Positions 29,078-36,634 of a DNA stretch of 64,000 nt are shown here, piece after piece. The notes below the pieces were generated by a model. That model saw nothing but the letters and a program-made list of their open reading frames with translations. It was not told the origin of the DNA and ran no database searches. The DNA comes from Oryzicola mucosus (GTDB taxonomy: Bacteria; Pseudomonadota; Alphaproteobacteria; Rhizobiales; Rhizobiaceae), in contig NZ_JACVVX010000001.1 of NCBI RefSeq assembly GCF_014534685.1, forward strand, positions 1-64,000, given 5' to 3'. A program made the translations under genes and the position numbers. The first letter of the stretch is position 1. Each line of letters begins with the position of its first letter.

Positions 29078-29385
29078 GACCGTTTCGCGCCTTCCATGAC
29101 AGCAGAAAACAGCTTCGTGCGCTGGCTGCGCACGCGCTCGTTCCGGCGGTTGAGTGAGATCATTCCAAGCGTTGCATCCGACAGGCTCAACCCCATCGAG
29201 GCACGTCCGCCGAAATAGGCGGGAACGCCGCTGAAGACATGATAGATCGTCCACGATCCGTCCATTTCGACGCGTCGGCCGAACTGATGATGAGCGCCCT
29301 CGCGAACAGTGGCTCCGCCTTCGTTTTCCCATGTGTCGATGGCGACCGATTCGCGCCCGACTTGAACTGAGCTGATATGGTTCAT
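29074..29385 (-). CDS. hypothetical protein of small-gene operon (103 aa)
   Basis: Predicted cytoplasmic, mixed alpha/beta. Notable stretches are SWTIYHVFSGVPAYFGGRAS and LSLSDATLGMISLNRRNERV. Basic C terminus. ATGA overlaps bind it to the genes on both sides. No family recognised. Confidence 0.65.
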   Translation of the reverse strand: MNHISSVQVGRESVAIDTWENEGGATVREGAHHQFGRRVEMDGSWTIYHVFSGVPAYFGGRASMGLSLSDATLGMISLNRRNERVRSQRTKLFSAVMEGAKRS

Positions 29386-29660
29386 GGTGGCGGTGCTCCT
29401 TCAGGGCCAGCCCCGGCTTCGAGAACTGCCAGGTAGATGCGTTTGCCGAAGGCATCGCTGATGGCCACGGCGTCGGGCTTTTGAGGCATGTCGAGCGTCA
29501 GCGTCAGCAACCGAGTGATCCTGATCGCGTCGTCGAGATCGTGAGCCTCCGTCACCTCGCGTCCGACGATCGCATGTGCGTCGTCCTCCGCGCGTGTCCG
29601 GTAGAACTCAATCGTGACCTTCATCGAGCCGACGTCCTTTGTTGCCCAAAGCCGCCCCAT
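29382..29660 (-). CDS. hypothetical protein of small-gene operon (92 aa)
   Basis: ATG 29660 shares a base with the upstream stop (TGATG). An internal ATG at 29624 (MKVTIEFYRTRAEDDAHAIV) may be the true start because the recognisable domain begins there. The core has HDLDDAIRITRLLTLTLDMP and VAISDAFGKRIYLAVLE; the tail is Pro-rich. Function unknown. Confidence 0.65.
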   Translation of the reverse strand: MGRLWATKDVGSMKVTIEFYRTRAEDDAHAIVGREVTEAHDLDDAIRITRLLTLTLDMPQKPDAVAISDAFGKRIYLAVLEAGAGPEGAPPP

Positions 29661-29803
29661 CAGCGTTTGCCCTTCTCCTTCGTGGAGTTCGTATCCGCCG
29701 CCCGCATCTGGTTTTCGAAGGTGCTCCCCGATTTCACCTCGGGCTTCTTTTCCTGCTTGGGTTTTCGGATTTCCTTGGTGGTGCGTTTCTGTCCCTTAGC
29801 CAT
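29660..29803 (-). CDS. 47-residue lysine-rich peptide of small-gene operon
   Basis: Begins MAKGQKRTTKEIRKPKQEKK and ends NSTKEKGKR, very basic and probably disordered. ATG 29803 has AAAGGA nine bases upstream and overlaps the end of the preceding gene by eight bases. Peptides of this type recur in rhizobial genomes without known role; nucleic acid or ribosome contact is only a guess. Confidence 0.65.
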   Translation of the reverse strand: MAKGQKRTTKEIRKPKQEKKPEVKSGSTFENQMRAADTNSTKEKGKR

Positions 29804-30089
29804 GACGGAAGGTCCTTTCGAGGAGGCTGGATTGTTGCGACTGGTCCGTTTCCTGCACCGGACGAAGATGGTCTTCGGTGGTGACCCGCTCGTGACGTTC
29901 ATCGTCATTGCGGATACGATACTGCGGGATGCCATCCTTGGCCGGAAGCACCGCCGTGACGTGATAAACATCGCTGTCACTGGACAGCATCTGAAAGCTG
30001 CCCTTCATATGAACGGCCTGGCCGAGCGCAAAGTGATGTCGGCGGTCCTCTTGGCGGGCGCGACGGCGGGTGGAAATCGAACTGTTCAT
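29796..30089 (-). CDS. hypothetical protein of small-gene operon (97 aa)
   Basis: A basic N terminus (STRRRARQEDRRHHFALGQA) precedes a small domain VYHVTAVLPAKDGIPQYRIR then NDDERHERVTTEDHL. I have the impression that this last motif recurs in short proteins of other Hyphomicrobiales, without known function. It overlaps the upstream stop (ATGA) and the downstream start. Confidence 0.68.
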   Translation of the reverse strand: MNSSISTRRRARQEDRRHHFALGQAVHMKGSFQMLSSDSDVYHVTAVLPAKDGIPQYRIRNDDERHERVTTEDHLRPVQETDQSQQSSLLERTFRHG

Positions 30090-30349
30090 GGTTGGGTCTT
30101 GTCCTTTTGCAAAGCCGCTTCGAGATAGGCTGGCTCTATCGGCACCATCTGCTGCGTCGAACCTGGCGCCGACACAGCCGGCAGATGAATGAATGTTTTG
30201 GTATGCAACCAGGCAAGGCGAGACCCTGCCTCAATCTGGTCCTCGTCCCTGTCGACGCGGTAGTCGCCGGCCGGGAGTGGGCTATCGAAACCCGGCAGCG
30301 CAAACGCTTTGGAAAATCGAACGACTGTCTGAGTGGTACGACTGGTCAT
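30086..30349 (-). CDS. first gene of the small-gene operon (87 aa, unknown)
   Basis: Starts at ATG 30349, preceded by GAGGGCC at usable distance; an in-frame ATG at 30367 is less well placed. The domain has FSKAFALPGFDSPLPAGDYR and SRLAWLHTKTFIHLPA. Cytoplasmic, no family recognised. It heads eight genes whose junctions all overlap or abut; the promoter should lie in the AT-rich spacer upstream. Confidence 0.65.
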   Translation of the reverse strand: MTSRTTQTVVRFSKAFALPGFDSPLPAGDYRVDRDEDQIEAGSRLAWLHTKTFIHLPAVSAPGSTQQMVPIEPAYLEAALQKDKTQP

Positions 30350-30882
30350 GATATCGGCCCTCGGCATGAGGACACGGAACGCGTCTCATGCATCGCACAA
30401 TCCAAACAAATGCTTCAGGTGCCGCCACCACCATGTGATCGAGGCCGCAATTCACTTTGAAATTCGGACTGAGCGCCAAATACGCCACATGGCGCGATAG
30501 TTTTGTAGTCTTAAAAATTCAGGCAATAATACCGTTTCGGGTTTCACCGACGTCGCATCACCAGATCGATATGGCGGGATTATACAACTTAAACTCGCTT
30601 CAATTAAGGCGAAACGTACTGGAAATAATATTTATTTTATAAACTCAAAAATAGGCATCGATTTTTCTTGCCGTTTATCGACAAGTATTTCGATTTTTAT
30701 CGCACTCAACTACACTCTCGACGATGGAGTGACCATCCTCGCCGACCTTGGTCGTCTCGCGCGAACCTCGCCTGCACCTTCATCAATTCCTTTCGATGAA
30801 GCGTCAGGATTTTTCGCTTGATCGCCGTGCCCCTGATCGTCCATCAAGCGCCGGCGGCTCGTTGCCGCGAGAAGGGACTGTC
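30350..30882. other. AT-rich intergenic spacer between small-gene operon and gshA
   Basis: 533 bases without a supported gene. A hand count of 30481-30720 gives about 38% G+C, far below the flanks. It should contain the divergent promoters of the small-gene operon and gshA. Short reading frames here lack ribosome-binding sites. Confidence 0.5.
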
Positions 30883-32256
30883 ATGGCGCGCGATACGACC
30901 GATTTCCATCCTGTCGAGGATGTCGCTGAGCTGGTGGCCTATTTGGCCGAAGGCAACAAGCCGCCGGAGCAATGGCGCATCGGCACCGAGCACGAGAAGT
31001 TTCCCTTCTACGTCGACGGCAACGCGCCCGTTCCCTATGGCGGCGACCACGGCATCCGCGCGCTGCTCGAAGGCATGCAGAAGACGCTCGGCTGGGATCC
31101 GATCATCGACGCCGGCCGCATCATCGGCCTGGTCGAGCCGACAGGCCAAGGCGCCATTTCGCTGGAACCAGGCGGCCAGTTCGAACTGTCGGGCGCGCCG
31201 GTGGAAACCATTCACCAGACCTGCCGTGAAGGCAATGCCCATTTGGCGCAGGTGCGCGAGATCGCAGAGCCGCTCGGCATCCGCTTCCTCGGTCTCGGCG
31301 GCAGCCCGAAATGGCAGCTTTCCGAAACCCCGCGCATGCCCAAGTCGCGCTATGAGATCATGACCAACTACATGCCCAAGGTCGGCACCCAGGGCCTGAA
31401 CATGATGTACCGGACCTGCACGATCCAGGTTAACCTCGACTTCGAGAGCGAAGCCGATATGCGCCGCAAGATGCAGGTGTCGCTCAAGCTGCAGCCGCTT
31501 TCGACCGCGCTCTTCGCCAATTCACCCTTCACCGACGGCAAGCCGAACGGCTTGCAAAGCTGGCGCGGCGACATCTGGCGCGACACCGACAACCAGCGCT
31601 CAGGCCTGCTCGACTTCTGCTTCTCGCCTGATTTCGGTTTTGCCGACTATGTCGAATGGGCGCTCGACGTGCCGATGTATTTCATCATTCGCGACGGCCG
31701 CTATCACGACATGACGCATATGACCTTCCGCCAGTTCATGGGCGGTGCAGCGCGCCAGGAAATCACCGACGGCATGCCGACCATGGGGGACTGGGCAAAC
31801 CATTTATCGACGCTGTTTCCCGATGTGCGGTTGAAGCGCTTCCTGGAAATGCGCGGCGCCGATGGCGGTCCCTGGCGGCGCATCTGCGCCCTGCCCGCTT
31901 TCTGGGTCGGACTGCTCTACGATTCGGCGGCTTTGGACGCCGCCGAGCATTTGACGGCGAACTGGAGCTTCGACGAGGTTTTGGCCATGCGCAACGCCGT
32001 GCCGGAACAGGGCATCGCCACAGTGTTCCGCAACAGGACGCTGCGCGATGTCGGCCGCGAGGTGCTCGACATCTCCCGCATGGGTCTGAAGAACCGCGGC
32101 CGCAAAAACCGCGATGGCTATGACGAAACCACCTTCCTCAGCACACTGGACGAGGTCGTCGCGCGCGGCAGCACCAGCGCCGAGGAAATGCTGAACGCCT
32201 ACCACACCCGCTGGGGGAACTCGATCGAGCCGGTCTTTCTCGAATACGCCTACTAA
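30883..32256 (+). CDS. gshA: glutamate-cysteine ligase (plant/alphaproteobacterial type)
   Basis: First step of glutathione synthesis, joining glutamate and cysteine with ATP. The 457-residue protein is the GCS2-type enzyme: RIGTEHEKFPFYVDG, LVEPTGQGAISLEPGGQFEL, MYRTCTIQVNLDFESEADM and MRGADGGPWRRICALPAFWV are typical. ATG 30883 has AAGGGA five bases upstream; an in-frame GTG/ATG at 30748 gives an unrelated extension. It is followed by a 78-base gap to the DUF937 gene. Confidence 0.95.
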   Translation: MARDTTDFHPVEDVAELVAYLAEGNKPPEQWRIGTEHEKFPFYVDGNAPVPYGGDHGIRALLEGMQKTLGWDPIIDAGRIIGLVEPTGQGAISLEPGGQFELSGAPVETIHQTCREGNAHLAQVREIAEPLGIRFLGLGGSPKWQLSETPRMPKSRYEIMTNYMPKVGTQGLNMMYRTCTIQVNLDFESEADMRRKMQVSLKLQPLSTALFANSPFTDGKPNGLQSWRGDIWRDTDNQRSGLLDFCFSPDFGFADYVEWALDVPMYFIIRDGRYHDMTHMTFRQFMGGAARQEITDGMPTMGDWANHLSTLFPDVRLKRFLEMRGADGGPWRRICALPAFWVGLLYDSAALDAAEHLTANWSFDEVLAMRNAVPEQGIATVFRNRTLRDVGREVLDISRMGLKNRGRKNRDGYDETTFLSTLDEVVARGSTSAEEMLNAYHTRWGNSIEPVFLEYAY

Positions 32257-32334
32257 GACCTCGCCGATTCCGGTGTTCCTCTTGGCGGCGATCGGTTAGG
32301 CTGCGGCCATAATCGGTTCTGGGAGGAACACACC

Positions 32335-33210
32335 ATGCTTCCGCTTTACGATATGCTTGCCAATGCACAGAACGGCAACGGCATGGAGGCGCTGGCGCGC
32401 CAATTCAATCTCAGCCAGCAGCAGACGCAGGCCGCAGTCGAGGCGCTGCTGCCAGCCTTCAGCCAAGGGCTCAAGCGGAATGCCACTGACCCCTATGGCG
32501 TCAGTTCCTTCATGAACGCGCTCGCCACCGGTCAGCACGCCCAATATTTCGAGGATGTCAGCCGCGCCTACTCGCCGCAAGGGGTCAACGAAGGCAACGG
32601 CATTCTGGGCCATTTGTTCGGCTCAAAGGATTTGTCGCGGGCAATCGCCGGCCAGGCGGCTCAGGCCACGGGCATCGGCCAGACCATCCTGCAGCAGATG
32701 CTGCCGGTCATCGCCTCGATGATCATGGGCGGCATGTTCAAACAGTCGACCAACCAGCTACAGCCGGATTCCGGAATGGCAAACAACCCCTTTGGCCAAA
32801 TTTTCGAACAGATGATGCGCCAAGGGGGCATCGGCGGCGCCCAACCCCAGCAGCGTCAGGCACCGCAAACGGCAAGCCCGTTCGACAACCCTTTCGGCAA
32901 GGTGCTGCAGGACATGTTCGGTGGCGGACAACAGCAACAGCGTACTCCGGAGCCGGCCTCCAGTCCCTATGGCGACAATCCTTTCGGCAAGATTTTCGAA
33001 GACATGATGGGCGGCGGCCAGCGCCGCAGCGCACCCGAGCCTGAACCGGCGCCGCAGCCAAAGGCCAATCCCAGCGGACGCGCCAAAAACCCTTATGACG
33101 ACCTGTTTGGCCAGATGTTCGACACCGGAAGCAAGCAGCGCGACGAGTATCAGAAGGGCGTCGAGTCGATCTTCGACCAGTTCCTGAAGGGAATGGACAG
33201 GAATCGCTGA
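32335..33210 (+). CDS. DUF937 protein with repeated NPFG motifs
   Basis: 291 residues. Residues 1-135 are a DUF937 domain (QFNLSQQQTQAAVEALLPAF, GILGHLFGSKDLSRAIAGQA). The rest is Gln/Pro-rich and carries four copies of an NPFGxxFxxMxxxG-like unit at about 151, 185, 215 and 252, plus a diverged FDQFLKGM near the end. Such short linear repeats look like docking motifs. GGGAGG precedes the start. Function unknown; cytoplasmic. Confidence 0.8.
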   Translation: MLPLYDMLANAQNGNGMEALARQFNLSQQQTQAAVEALLPAFSQGLKRNATDPYGVSSFMNALATGQHAQYFEDVSRAYSPQGVNEGNGILGHLFGSKDLSRAIAGQAAQATGIGQTILQQMLPVIASMIMGGMFKQSTNQLQPDSGMANNPFGQIFEQMMRQGGIGGAQPQQRQAPQTASPFDNPFGKVLQDMFGGGQQQQRTPEPASSPYGDNPFGKIFEDMMGGGQRRSAPEPEPAPQPKANPSGRAKNPYDDLFGQMFDTGSKQRDEYQKGVESIFDQFLKGMDRNR

Positions 33211-33221
33211 GCGTTTTCCAA

Positions 33222-33249
33222 GAAAAAGCCCGGTCCTCGCGGACCGGGC
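33222..33249 (-). terminator. intrinsic terminator for the DUF1127 transcript
   Basis: GCCCGGTCC (33228-33236) and GGACCGGGC (33241-33249) form a nine-base-pair stem with a TCGC loop. On the minus strand it is followed by TTTTTCTT, so it ends transcription from the DUF1127 gene. It may also stop plus-strand transcripts of the DUF937 gene. Confidence 0.8.
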
Positions 33250-33254
33250 AATTT

Positions 33255-33300
33255 GCAGGCTGACCGGCGGGGAGCCGGAGGGAGTGTGGGGGGAGCCTGC
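33255..33300 (-). other. structured C-rich 3' untranslated hairpin after DUF1127
   Basis: GCAGGCT (33255-33261) pairs with AGCCTGC (33294-33300), and inside it CCGGC/GCCGG (33264-33278) forms a second stem. Read on the minus strand, the unpaired part is C-rich (CCCCCCACACTCCCTCC). It lies between the DUF1127 stop and the terminator, so it could be a processed 3' RNA. Confidence 0.5.
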
Positions 33301-33351
33301 AAAACTCTTCGGCGGCGTGGCAGCATTCAAACCGCCCGTGCCGCAGTCGGA

Positions 33352-33642
33352 TCAGGCGACGCGGCGCGCCATCTGCTCGACATGGCTGGCGTTGGAATAG
33401 CGGATGGCATCGAGCCGCGATGTCGGATCGGCGCTGAACGGCAGATCACTGGCAAAATGCAGATCGCCACGGCTCAAGCCGATATCGGCAAGCTCGATGT
33501 CGCTCATCTCGCCGAGCTTCAAAAAGGCGCGGCGATTTTTCCAGAGTCGATATGTCTGGGCGATGGCATTGACCCCACGCACCAAAAAGGCCGGACGCGT
33601 GGCGGAGTGCATCGTGGCGGTAGCGTGTTCGAGCGTGGTCAT
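33352..33642 (-). CDS. DUF1127 small protein
   Basis: 96 residues. The DUF1127 block is AIAQTYRLWKNRRAFLKLGE followed by MSDIELADIGLSRGDLHFAS. DUF1127 proteins in Alphaproteobacteria are small, Arg-rich and linked to stress, phosphate or carbon adaptation; one in Rhodobacter binds RNA and precedes anti-Shine-Dalgarno sRNAs. ATG 33642 is preferred because AAGGAG is six bases upstream, while the ATG at 33648 touches that site. It is divergent from a LysR gene of the type that controls DUF1127 genes in Brucella. Confidence 0.88.
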   Translation of the reverse strand: MTTLEHATATMHSATRPAFLVRGVNAIAQTYRLWKNRRAFLKLGEMSDIELADIGLSRGDLHFASDLPFSADPTSRLDAIRYSNASHVEQMARRVA

Positions 33643-33770
33643 GGTCATCTCCTTGTCCGGGCAAAGCGGTGCCCATCTGGAAAGCCGCCGCTCCAGCAGC
33701 TTTTCCAGTCCGGTTTCACATACAGTTCATGTGGACATCAGCTTATTGCCATCGGCGCATTGATTAATCC

Positions 33771-33806
33771 AACGAATGTTTTTAATCTTTATCATCAACA
33801 TTCGTT
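33771..33806. promoter_or_regulatory. perfect 10-base inverted repeat abutting the LysR start
   Basis: AACGAATGTT (33771-33780) and AACATTCGTT (33797-33806) are exact reverse complements separated by 16 AT-rich bases; the right arm ends directly before ATG 33807. It lies in the DUF1127-LysR spacer and is the obvious candidate for the LysR protein's own site. Confidence 0.7.
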
Positions 33807-34778
33807 ATGGGTATCGATATGGCAGCGTCTCCTCTCGATCTTGACCAGTTGCAGACCTTCATCACCATCGCCGATACGGGCAGCTTCACCCGCGCCGCCG
33901 ACGAGGTGCACCGAACGCAGTCGGCCGTTTCCATGCAGATGCGACGGCTCGAGGAGCGGATCGGCAAGCCTTTGTTCGAAAAGGACGGCCGCACCAACAA
34001 GCTCAGCGAGGAAGGCGAGCGGCTTCTGACCCATGCGCGCAAGCTGTTGCAGCTCAATCGCGAGACGCTGGCGCTGTTCGACGACAAGGCACTCGAAGGC
34101 ACAGTGCGCATCGGCATGCCTGACGATTACGCAGACCGCTTCCTGCCCGAAATCATGGCGCGGTTTTCGCGCTCCAATCCTCGCGTCGAGCTATCGGTGA
34201 TCTGCGAACCCACCATCAACCTGCTCGAACTCACCCGGCGCGGCAATCTCGACATCGCGGTGGTGACGGAATGCGACGAAGTTCGTCCTGTGGAGATCGT
34301 GCGTCAGGAGCCGCTGCTTTGGGTCTCGTCGGCAAGCCATATGGTGCATGAGGAAGAGATTTTGCCGATGGCCTTCGGGCGCCCCAATTGTCGCTGGCGG
34401 CTGACGGCTGTCGAAGCCTTGGAACGCTCGGCCCGCCGCCACCGTGTGCTGTTCACCAGTTGGTCGGCCACGGTGATCACGGCAGCCGTCCTGTCCGGAC
34501 TTGCGGTTTCGGTGCTGCCGGAATGTGCGCTGCGCCCTGGCATGCGCGTACTGGGCGAGGCCGACGGTTTCGGCAGCCTTCCGGACTGCGGCATCGGTAT
34601 CCTGCGCGGTCATACCAGCCGCCCGGAGATCGTCGAGGCGCTGGCGCGGCATATTTCGGAAAGCCTCGACAACATCTCGGTTCCGGTCATCGAAGATGGC
34701 GGCAGCTTCGATTTCGCCGCCGTGACCTCGGTCAAGGGCCGCCGGCTGAAGCCGGGCCATGTCCTGGCGGGCTGGTGA
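33807..34778 (+). CDS. LysR regulator, VtlR/LsrB-like
   Basis: 323 residues. [41 protein letters not shown] and [20 protein letters not shown] match, as far as I can recall, the subgroup that includes Brucella VtlR and Sinorhizobium LsrB. The C-terminal tail ([20 protein letters not shown]) is longer than in many LysR proteins. The start is uncertain: ATG 33807 abuts the palindrome with no ribosome-binding site; ATG 33819 is also possible. VtlR activates small DUF1127 genes in Brucella, and here a DUF1127 gene is divergent. Confidence 0.85.
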   Translation: MGIDMAASPLDLDQLQTFITIADTGSFTRAADEVHRTQSAVSMQMRRLEERIGKPLFEKDGRTNKLSEEGERLLTHARKLLQLNRETLALFDDKALEGTVRIGMPDDYADRFLPEIMARFSRSNPRVELSVICEPTINLLELTRRGNLDIAVVTECDEVRPVEIVRQEPLLWVSSASHMVHEEEILPMAFGRPNCRWRLTAVEALERSARRHRVLFTSWSATVITAAVLSGLAVSVLPECALRPGMRVLGEADGFGSLPDCGIGILRGHTSRPEIVEALARHISESLDNISVPVIEDGGSFDFAAVTSVKGRRLKPGHVLAGW

Positions 34779-34842
34779 GCTTTCCCCAGCCGTTGCAGCC
34801 TCACGCCTTGACGACGCCACACCGGACGCGCCCAATCCGCGG

Positions 34843-36411
34843 ATGAGCGATCTAGAACTCGAATCACGCCCAAATGTCGGCGAATACACGGTCAGCGAGA
34901 TTTCCGGCGCCCTGAAGCGGGCCGTCGAGGACCAGTTCGGCCATGTGCGCGTGCGCGGCGAAATCTCCGGCTATCGCGGTCCACACTCTTCGGGCCACGC
35001 CTATTTCGCGCTGAAGGACGACCGCTCGCGACTCGAAGCCGTAGTCTGGAAAGGCACGATGGGCCGGCTGAAATTCCGCCCCGAAGAAGGCATGGAGGTC
35101 ATCGCCACAGGCAAGCTGACCACCTATCCCGGCTCGTCGAAATACCAGATCGTCATCGACAATCTCGAGCCGGCCGGTGCCGGCGCGCTGATGGCGCTTT
35201 TGGAAGAGCGAAAGCGCAAGCTCGCTGCCGAAGGCCTGTTCGACGACGACCGCAAGCAGCTTCCGCCCTTCATGCCGAAGGTCATCGGCGTGGTGACCTC
35301 GCCTACGGGCGCCGTCATCCGCGACATCGTCCACCGCATCAAGGACCGCTTTCCGCTGCATGTCATCGTCTGGCCGGTTCGGGTGCAGGGCGAGACGTCG
35401 GGCGCAGAGGTCGCCGCCGCGGTCGCAGGCTTCAACGCCTTGCCGTTCGACGGTCCGGTGCCGCGTCCCGATCTTTTGATCGTCGCGCGCGGCGGCGGCA
35501 GCCTCGAAGACCTTTGGGGTTTCAACGACGAAGCGCTCATCCGCGCGGTTGCCGCATCCGACATTCCGGTGATCTCCGCCGTCGGCCACGAGACCGATTG
35601 GACACTGATCGACCTCGCCGCCGACCGCCGTGCTCCGACCCCAACGGGTGCCGCCGAGCTTGCCGTCCCCGTCAAAGCCGACCTTGAGGCAACGCTGGCC
35701 AATCTCGGCGCGCGCCTGCGCAACTGCACCTCGCGCCTGCTCGACCGACGCCGGCAGGCGGTGCGCGCCGCCGCGCGCGCGCTGCCCTCGCCCGACCAGC
35801 TGCTGGCGCTGCCACGCCGCCAGTTCGACGAAGCCACCAGCCGGCTCGCCCGCGCGCTGATCGTCAGCACGGAGCGCAAGCGCGCACGGCTTGGCGCGGT
35901 CCGGCTTTCGCCCGCCACACTGTCGCGCCGCGTCGGTGACACGCGACGCCATCTCGACCGCGACATGGCGCGGGCGCAGTCTGCCTTGCGAGCATTGGTG
36001 CGCGAACGACGCGTGCATTTCGACCGTGTGCAAAGCCGCCTTGTGCCGGAGCCGCTAGCTCGGCGCCACGCGGCCCAGCGTACGCAGCTCGGTTCGTTGG
36101 AGCGGCGCGGCCTGATGGCCATATCCCAACGGCTCGAGCGGCTGCGTGCAAGGCTGACGCAATCGGACCGGCTGCTTGCCACCCTCTCTCACAAGGCCGT
36201 TCTGGCTCGCGGCTTCGCGCTCGTCAAGGATGCGAATGGCGCAGTGATCAAGAGCGCTGGCGATGTGGCTGCGGGTGCAGCGTTGTCGCTGGAGTTTGCC
36301 GATGGCGAAGCTCAGGCCATTGCAACGACCGGCGGTGCAAAGCCGAGAGTCACGGTTTCCAAGCCGTCGGCAAAACCCCGCGAGCCGGGCAACCAGGGCA
36401 GCTTGTTCTAG
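34843..36411 (+). CDS. xseA: exodeoxyribonuclease VII large subunit
   Basis: 522 residues. The N-terminal OB-fold is at about 10-110 ([40 protein letters not shown]). The catalytic domain follows ([60 protein letters not shown]), then a long Arg-rich coiled region (about 280-440). It degrades single-stranded DNA with XseB, which is not in this window. ATG 34843 is chosen at the conserved N terminus. Its TAG stop lies inside the left end of the MITE-like element. Confidence 0.96.
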   Translation: MSDLELESRPNVGEYTVSEISGALKRAVEDQFGHVRVRGEISGYRGPHSSGHAYFALKDDRSRLEAVVWKGTMGRLKFRPEEGMEVIATGKLTTYPGSSKYQIVIDNLEPAGAGALMALLEERKRKLAAEGLFDDDRKQLPPFMPKVIGVVTSPTGAVIRDIVHRIKDRFPLHVIVWPVRVQGETSGAEVAAAVAGFNALPFDGPVPRPDLLIVARGGGSLEDLWGFNDEALIRAVAASDIPVISAVGHETDWTLIDLAADRRAPTPTGAAELAVPVKADLEATLANLGARLRNCTSRLLDRRRQAVRAAARALPSPDQLLALPRRQFDEATSRLARALIVSTERKRARLGAVRLSPATLSRRVGDTRRHLDRDMARAQSALRALVRERRVHFDRVQSRLVPEPLARRHAAQRTQLGSLERRGLMAISQRLERLRARLTQSDRLLATLSHKAVLARGFALVKDANGAVIKSAGDVAAGAALSLEFADGEAQAIATTGGAKPRVTVSKPSAKPREPGNQGSLF

Positions 36412-36634
36412 AGCGCTTCCTGTTTAGATTGAAGCAGTTCCGTTTCGCCGATGGCGAGCGATCCGCCAGGAAGGCGGCGCAGTCCCGTTGTAGTTCATCG
36501 GGCAAGCCGGCTGACCCAGCGGGCGCCTGCCCGCGGGAAACCTCCCCGTTGATTTGCGTAGCAAATCAACAAGTGTCTAAAGCGCCGGTGGTCCTTTGGC
36601 AGAACGATTCAATCTAAGCAGGAAACGCTCTAGA
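36407..36634. mobile_element. 228-base MITE-like element with 27-base terminal inverted repeats
   Basis: The left end 36407-36433 (TCTAGAGCGCTTCCTGTTTA then GATTGAA) and the right end 36608-36634 (its complement with two mismatches) frame the element. Inside is a perfect hairpin, GTTGATTTGC-GTA-GCAAATCAAC (36548-36570), and no coding frame. It exactly fills the space between xseA and the convergent AsmA gene; the xseA stop is in the left repeat. Confidence 0.7.
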
